Positions 24,401 to 27,946 of a stretch of 27,946 nucleotides of DNA are shown here, one piece after another (the first letter of the stretch is position 1; each line of letters begins with the position of its first letter). Source of the stretch: Clostridia bacterium (GTDB lineage: Bacteria; Bacillota_A; Clostridia; Oscillospirales; CAG-272); contig JAFTRQ010000106.1 of the NCBI GenBank assembly GCA_017462125.1, forward strand, positions 1 through 27,946, in the 5' to 3' direction. Both the position numbers and the translations under genes were made by a program. The notes below the pieces were generated by a model. It did no database searches. It saw only the letters and a list, made by a program, of their open reading frames with translations, and was not told the DNA's origin.

Positions 24401-25862
24401 AGAAATCGTTTCCGTTGTTCACAACACCCTGGGCGTGGACGTAAAAGCCGTTCGCGTCCTTCTTTTCGGTATCGATGGAGGGGATGATCACGCCCGCAGT
24501 ACCGTCCTGCAGAGTGGGAGTTCTCGTTTGCTCGATCACATATATTCCATTATTCTCGGTTACGGTGATCTTGCCTGCGATCTCATCCTTGGGTAGAATA
24601 AAGCCGAAGATGCCCGCACTCTTGATGTCAAATCCCACCGCTACAATGCTGTCCCAAGAGGAAACCGCATCAAGAGAGGTGTAGGTCTTGCCATCATCGG
24701 TCACGATCATTATTTTTGCAACCGTAGATTTATCGATTTCGGTGAGCATTCCCACTTCGACGATATTATCGATCCTTTCGGTGGTTGCGAATTGGATCGC
24801 GTGGTGCATTTTATCGGAGTATACGTGAAAATGACGGTTGATGCTGAGAGCGGAGGGCTCACTTGGAGCCTTGCCGAGAATGATTCTTTGAATAGCGATT
24901 CCGGAGTTCTCTTCACCGTTGGGATCTATGCGGATTCCCGTGAGAGCGGAAGCTGTGGAATAGCCCGGAATCGATGCAAGCGGAACCTGATAAACGTGAA
25001 ATTCACCGTCATTGACCGTTTTGACGCTTGTGGCCTGCACAGCCTTGAAGCCGTCACCCAAGTTGAGCATTATCTGAAATCTCGTTGTGTCTCCAAAGCT
25101 CTTGGCAACAATTGCGATCACATCATTTTGATTCGTGCTGTATTTGATGTCTTTTTCAAAAGTGAACTTCGGATCGAATCGGGTGTCGGACTCTCCGGGT
25201 GCCTGTATCGTATAATAAACGGCATCCTCCCCGCCCTGCGCAACGATTTGATTCACGCTGCTCAGCTGCGCCTCAAGATCGATTTCGGTGGGATCGATAA
25301 GGTCGCATCCGTCTGCGGCAAAATTCTGAAATTCGAATAATCCCTCATAATAGTAATAACCAAAGCGATAGAGATTTACCTCGGCGCTCACGGTGGAATT
25401 TGACGCGTAAAAGGTTGTAATATTGCTTCCGTTTTTCGTGCGGACAAACACATCCATCGTGTTGCTGACGTAGGATGCTCCTTGGGTATTCTTGATAGAC
25501 TCAACCAACTGATCGTCGCCGTCTGAGCGAGCGTAGGTCATCGTCATTTCCGTGTTCTGTATGCTGTAATGGGTACGGTTGGCATCGGTGAAGAATGCCT
25601 GAACACCATTTGCAAGGCGGTTTGCGTTAAAAACCAGCTTTTCGGTAAGTGTTTTGGGCTCTCTGACGGTTACAGAAGCCTCTCCGCTGTCGGTTTCCTC
25701 TTCGGAGGAATCGTTTTCGCTATCAAGCTCGGTTTCGCTCGGTTCCGCTTCGCCATCGGTTTGCCCGCTATGATGCGTTCCCCCCTTGCAAGCGGAAAGA
25801 GCTCCGCAAAAAAGCCCGATCACAAGCAAGAGAGAGGGCAGCGTTAAGTAGGTTTTTTTCAT
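21438..25862 (-). CDS. Giant surface lipoprotein, 1474 residues, unknown function
   Basis: A secreted lipoprotein: a short charged N-terminus, hydrophobic core, and lipobox LSAC with lipidated Cys25. An acidic Ser/Glu/Thr linker follows (about 27-63). The rest is almost all predicted beta structure. Two regions share one layout, a 'G-x-(F/W)HV...L' strand, an 'RID' strand and a closing I-x-(L/I) strand: 286-331 and 1220-1273. They look like two copies of a jelly-roll, carbohydrate-binding-like domain. A central part (about 690-960) is rich in aromatic residues and resembles the beta-sandwich of carbohydrate-active proteins. One Asp-box-like motif, STDGGKTW, is at 1382-1389. No catalytic domain was recognised. 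The start at 25862 is preceded by AGGAAG; the frame is open to 25907. It follows a solute-binding protein gene on the same strand, which suggests that both handle the same polymer or oligosaccharide at the surface. Confidence 0.85.
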   Translation of the reverse strand: MKKTYLTLPSLLLVIGLFCGALSACKGGTHHSGQTDGEAEPSETELDSENDSSEEETDSGEASVTVREPKTLTEKLVFNANRLANGVQAFFTDANRTHYSIQNTEMTMTYARSDGDDQLVESIKNTQGASYVSNTMDVFVRTKNGSNITTFYASNSTVSAEVNLYRFGYYYYEGLFEFQNFAADGCDLIDPTEIDLEAQLSSVNQIVAQGGEDAVYYTIQAPGESDTRFDPKFTFEKDIKYSTNQNDVIAIVAKSFGDTTRFQIMLNLGDGFKAVQATSVKTVNDGEFHVYQVPLASIPGYSTASALTGIRIDPNGEENSGIAIQRIILGKAPSEPSALSINRHFHVYSDKMHHAIQFATTERIDNIVEVGMLTEIDKSTVAKIMIVTDDGKTYTSLDAVSSWDSIVAVGFDIKSAGIFGFILPKDEIAGKITVTENNGIYVIEQTRTPTLQDGTAGVIIPSIDTEKKDANGFYVHAQGVVNNGNDFYLGQRIYTDESHDFDEFVKETKLERNPLTDDHISVSAENSDSAEFLGYDAKRGIYVFSVDTPSGGFYTPYNDPQKNYKVNFTVRSDTDREIYLMTAGESGLLECATLMDENMMLLPVPLEVSKNYSEAKGERNLFNISDPEFDEVMFWLPLTAGVEHSYTVINLYQNWGNYPLKQLSQIPFHCPYYHLSTGVTETNCILPWQTTAEVEKSNITTLPDFRSMSAPFYSNLPQHNSCGKHTWLSYTDAEGGKYLTENYENEIVSYGPTYAEVKMSHLSDDGKIKVTYTHMEMPQTDENRTYYTVEYEFLEDLTIKRFKDNFEFYSVTDNDSKGSYKKLGYLDENNVSRVVDSNQDKVRTLEYVLGDNCPYFSFFMMPDWNRESTSAEGYANVAFLIYNSDFTIGGEKKDYNFLIKNSKDYVTLTLNEAGSINFKAGDRIVINAILMPWGSQQYEDGIFDLNATPKNYEYDMTLEDGTLYMDKNVRDVRENTLLNPLTVTSETDEILDSPFLPKIKSRDGKTATFTLSGGENNVAVRIFGFEKLTSPKVERLDENGEWVEYVLSSKNNPVKGLHHYYDGYMVNYDGDGTYSYSFVVTMEEGESQTFRISADEDFAGWPEEPERDDTADRLNIFTDNLEIHSFVTQNSKTFGKAELIENDEKFPYTRVYVNTSALEGYYTFFSEDNEMSAKGQYLVIKYRIPTDNPEAIGNLQIFASTKTKVATQSGNFYHAPIADGKWHVDVIDLSKASSAITYVDQNGKYYTKLLRIDIFNKVFSNSGTYIDLAYVGIDSDLSKICWLENGISKTVNLYENGVKSEIDVTTGQVAKKTYLDPASGYTASTLRYGANLDTINDVSVSIPHSASKGIYTISGLTASETGILNVAGWCCVDGGIEKYVYSTDGGKTWADCGGDVAVATDAILNAAQTRAGITFPDGEASRKNARFQLGVGSGLVIDISDVEAPVDVVLAAVPTKDPSTLVLLYFFEEVEVSE

Positions 25863-25889
25863 AATTATCTTCCTTGAATTTTTATTGAA

Positions 25890-25924
25890 ATCCCCCGAAG
25901 GATTCATTTTGCCGTTCGGGGGAT
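25890..25924 (-). terminator. Intercistronic hairpin between the two lipoprotein genes
   Basis: A perfect 10-base-pair stem ATCCCCCGAA (25890-25899) with TTCGGGGGAT (25915-25924) and a 15-base loop. On the minus strand the following sequence is AT-rich but lacks a proper T-tract, so partial termination or protection of the upstream mRNA 3' end is more likely than a full stop. Confidence 0.65.
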
Positions 25925-25960
25925 CTTTTCGGGTAGTTGATTCAGTATTGAATGATCGAA

Positions 25961-27463
25961 TTAACCGAGACGGTCAACCTCTTTCATAAATTTACTGATC
26001 TTTTTATTGGAAGAGCTCAGCTTGGAGTTTACGTAAGAAGCAAGATTCTGAGTCGCGTTGACCCAAGTCAGCTCGGGCAGCATATAGAGCCAATTGCCGG
26101 AAGCCTCGGTATATGCCTGTCCGAATTCGGAGCAGATGGTACCCCAAACCAGGTCAAGCATCTGTCTGTCGAGAGGAACGTCCGCTACCTGCTTGCCAAG
26201 CAATTTCTCATAAAAGGTAATATTTACGTCCTCGCTGAAGAAGGACAGCATTTCAAGGGTTTCGCCAACCATAGTGGGATCAGCGGAATAAGAGGGTACG
26301 CACAGGTAACCGCCCCACTGGAGATGGCGGTAACCGATATCCTTTTGTGCTTCATCGTACATAGGATAAGGAAGGATTCCGAATTCCACTTCGTAGTCAC
26401 AAAGATTGGGAAGATCGTTGGTGCTGATAAGATTCATAAGCGTACGCTCGGAATGAAGCGGGACTAGCGGGGTTGATTCGACTCGATAACGGAACCAAGC
26501 GTAGTCGGAGGCAACCATAGTCGAAAGCTTTTCAACGAGATCGGCTGCTTTCGCCTGATTCAGCTCATTGTAAACGGAAACCTCGTACGTACCGGCTTCG
26601 TTCATGCTGATATAATTCAATCCGCTTGCGTGGAGGAAACCGATGAAAGGAACCCATTGAACGCCTGTAATACCGAAGGTGTCATCCTCGGTCTTACCGT
26701 TAGCTGTAGCGTCAACGTAGACGGTGCTTGCAAGATTGATCATCTTGTCCAACGTCCATTGGTTGTTTTTGACCATTGAATATACGTCGCTGTCAAGAGC
26801 ATCTCCGTACTGATCCATCATAACCTTGTTGAAAGCAATGACGTGCGTATACAGGATATTGAAATTGCTGTTTCCAAGATACATATGGTCGTTAAGGGAG
26901 AGACCTTCCATGAAATTCATATTCCAGTAATCGCTGTCAAGATTGATTTGATCGATTGTTTTAAAGTCGCGAAGGTAATTACCGGTTATAAGCGCCTCAA
27001 CACCCTGATGCACGTGCGAGAGCATCAATTGAATAGAGTCATCCTTGTTTTTGACCGACGTTTTAAATGCTTCGGTATAGGTCTGAAAGTTTCCTGCGTC
27101 GGAACCGACGATCTCAACACCCAGATGAGCATAAACCTTTTCCTGTCTTGCGTAAATCGATTCGGAAAGCGCATCTCCCAAGCTTTCCTCCACCCAATGG
27201 AAGTAAGGCTTATTAGCGTCTCCCTGAATGTAAATGTGGAAGGTTGCGCCATAATCCTTTTCCGCAATATCGGGGAAATATTCGGTTTCGGTTTCCGATA
27301 TGGATTCCGTTACTGCGGTTGCTTCCCCTGCGTTTGTGTTGACGCTTTGATTTGTTTCAGCATCCGTGGTATTTTCTGTTGTACTACTGTCACAAGCGAC
27401 GAAAGCTGAAGTAAGCATAACGAGTGCTAAGACGAATGAAATAATTCTGTTGTACTTTTTCAT
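25961..27463 (-). CDS. Extracellular solute-binding lipoprotein (ABC importer, family 1-like)
   Basis: A 500-residue lipoprotein: signal peptide with lipobox FVAC (Cys24), a Thr/Asn/Glu-rich linker (25-60), and a two-lobe binding fold. The late segment with FYEKLLGKQVADVPLDRQMLD and the earlier ATFHIYIQGD opening strand are typical of the large clostridial sugar-binding proteins of ABC importers. The expected role is to capture an oligosaccharide outside the cell and hand it to permeases. No permease gene lies downstream; the next gene is the giant lipoprotein. Permease genes are thus elsewhere, perhaps left of neither gene in this window. The start at 27463 has AAAGGTG upstream; the frame is open to 27496 without a ribosome site. 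The ligand is unknown. Confidence 0.9.
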   Translation of the reverse strand: MKKYNRIISFVLALVMLTSAFVACDSSTTENTTDAETNQSVNTNAGEATAVTESISETETEYFPDIAEKDYGATFHIYIQGDANKPYFHWVEESLGDALSESIYARQEKVYAHLGVEIVGSDAGNFQTYTEAFKTSVKNKDDSIQLMLSHVHQGVEALITGNYLRDFKTIDQINLDSDYWNMNFMEGLSLNDHMYLGNSNFNILYTHVIAFNKVMMDQYGDALDSDVYSMVKNNQWTLDKMINLASTVYVDATANGKTEDDTFGITGVQWVPFIGFLHASGLNYISMNEAGTYEVSVYNELNQAKAADLVEKLSTMVASDYAWFRYRVESTPLVPLHSERTLMNLISTNDLPNLCDYEVEFGILPYPMYDEAQKDIGYRHLQWGGYLCVPSYSADPTMVGETLEMLSFFSEDVNITFYEKLLGKQVADVPLDRQMLDLVWGTICSEFGQAYTEASGNWLYMLPELTWVNATQNLASYVNSKLSSSNKKISKFMKEVDRLG

Positions 27464-27494
27464 AATACAGCACCTTTCTTTCAATATATTTTGC

Positions 27495-27562
27495 ACGTAT
27501 TTTAGGCCCTTTTAATACGTATCAATTGATTTTATTATATCTTATCAAAAATGATTTGTATA
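27495..27562 (-). promoter_or_regulatory. Promoter and operator-like repeats of the solute-binding protein gene
   Basis: On the minus strand: -35 TATACA (27557-27562, four of six), 17-base spacer, -10 TATAAT (27534-27539). Downstream of the -10 are a perfect palindrome ATCAATTGAT (27521-27530) and an inverted repeat ACGTATT (27495-27501) with AATACGT (27514-27520). Both lie where a repressor would block transcription start or early elongation. Confidence 0.65.
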
Positions 27563-27830
27563 TAACAAATTTGCTTTTTGTTTGCGAATTAAAGCCGATC
27601 TTGAGCACGGTGAATGCCAAAGATTGCTTGATAAAGCTATGAAAAAAAGCCTTGGTATCAAAACCAAAGCTTGCTTTGATCCTTCTGTTCTCCGGGTCTT
27701 TTCTCACAAACGCTTCGCGTTTGCCCGCCCTGTTGCGTTGCGGGGATGGGATTTAAACCTCGTCACTGCGAGCAAAAAGAAAAGGCAACACTCTTCTCTG
27801 CAACTTTAGCGGAGAAAATAATTTCATAAC
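27563..27830. other. Gene-free region, probable remnant of dispersed intergenic repeats
   Basis: No open frame here has a ribosome site or a recognisable product. The stretch is a patchwork: an AT-rich part, a part with small hairpins (for example CTTGGT...ACCAAAG near 27643-27665), and a GC-richer part. The 12 bases TTAGCGGAGAAA at 27806-27817 also occur, reversed, at 379-390 beside the other mosaic repeat. Confidence 0.5.
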
Positions 27831-27946
27831 GTAGGGCGGGGGCTTGCTCCCGCCGCTTCGTTTTCATAAAACGATAACTCATTTTATAGGGTCGACCATT
27901 GGCGTCCGTTTTTGATTTGTTAAGAATATTCTTTCGGCGGGAGCAA
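27831..27946. repeat. Palindromic mosaic repeat, right copy (cut by window edge)
   Basis: It begins GTAGGG, like the left copy at 306. Module one is GGCGGGGGC-TT-GCTCCCGCC (27835-27854, one G-T wobble). TTGCTCCCGCCG (27844-27855) recurs exactly inverted as CGGCGGGAGCAA (27935-27946) at the window edge, so the unit is probably a mirror-image element of about 130 bases. Between them lie a small hairpin CGTTTT-CAT-AAAACG (27859-27873) and an imperfect palindrome around GGGTCGACCATTGG (27889-27902). Confidence 0.6.

Noticed and set aside
23052..24596. A 514-codon plus-strand frame inside the giant lipoprotein gene
   Set aside because: It lies wholly antisense within a 1474-residue lipoprotein frame that has a lipobox and ribosome site. 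The antisense product is a composition-driven string without domains.
27743..27760. Minus-strand GGTTTAAATCCC, which resembles a tRNA T-loop
   Set aside because: No matching five-base-pair T stem, acceptor stem or anticodon arm could be built around it.
27522..27809. Two overlapping small open frames, one on each strand (61 and 75 codons)
   Set aside because: Neither has a ribosome site. They overlap each other and the promoter region of the solute-binding protein gene. They are better explained as repeat remnants.

Overview
This window looks like chromosomal DNA from an anaerobic, low-to-mid GC Firmicute of the class Clostridia, probably an uncultured gut or rumen lineage. The reasons are: near-consensus sigma-A promoters (TTGACA-17-TATAAT) and AGGAGG/GGAG ribosome sites; PlsY-type phospholipid synthesis; a glycyl radical enzyme, which implies anaerobic life; an ECF sigma factor of the clostridial kind; and two large surface lipoproteins with lipobox signals and acidic Ser/Thr/Glu linkers. 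The taxonomic call is an inference. No tRNA, rRNA, CRISPR array, transposase or phage gene was seen.

Layout, left to right. 1-234: 3' end of a YcxB-like gene, then a terminator and a palindromic mosaic repeat. 419-4373 (minus): three-gene ABC exporter operon (two MacB/FtsX-type permeases, one ATPase) behind a consensus promoter. 4734-6002 (plus): an unusual acyltransferase with a zinc ribbon and an extra C-terminal domain. 6090-8501 (plus): a two-gene unit of a 574-residue membrane protein and a LemA-family protein, driven by a promoter that lies inside a 46-base palindrome. 8551-9504 (minus): membrane-anchored alpha/beta hydrolase. 9623-12057 (minus): ECF sigma factor and a probable anti-sigma factor that carries a beta-propeller outside the cell. 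12216-15808 (minus): PlsY, a small esterase and a glycyl radical enzyme. 16079-16687 (plus): pyrrolidone-carboxylate peptidase. 16743-18990 (minus): MFS transporter and glycerophosphodiester phosphodiesterase, nearly overlapping. 19132-19695 (minus): YgjV-like membrane protein. 19918-21321 (plus): YfcC-family carrier. 21438-27463 (minus): an extracellular solute-binding lipoprotein followed by a 1474-residue lipoprotein of unknown function. 27464-27946: the promoter of that pair and a gene-free, repeat-rich stretch.

The genes fall into short, separate transcription units, most bounded by hairpin terminators. Shared themes are the cell envelope (PlsC-like, PlsY, GDPD, ABC exporter, ECF/anti-sigma, LemA), peptide and ester hydrolysis (Pcp, two hydrolases), and nutrient capture at the surface (solute-binding protein, giant lipoprotein, YfcC, MFS). 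The least explained parts are the LemA pair with its palindromic promoter, the glycyl radical enzyme without an activating enzyme nearby, the giant lipoprotein, and a palindromic mosaic repeat present near both ends of the window. All residue counts, motifs and pairings were read by eye; no database search was run.
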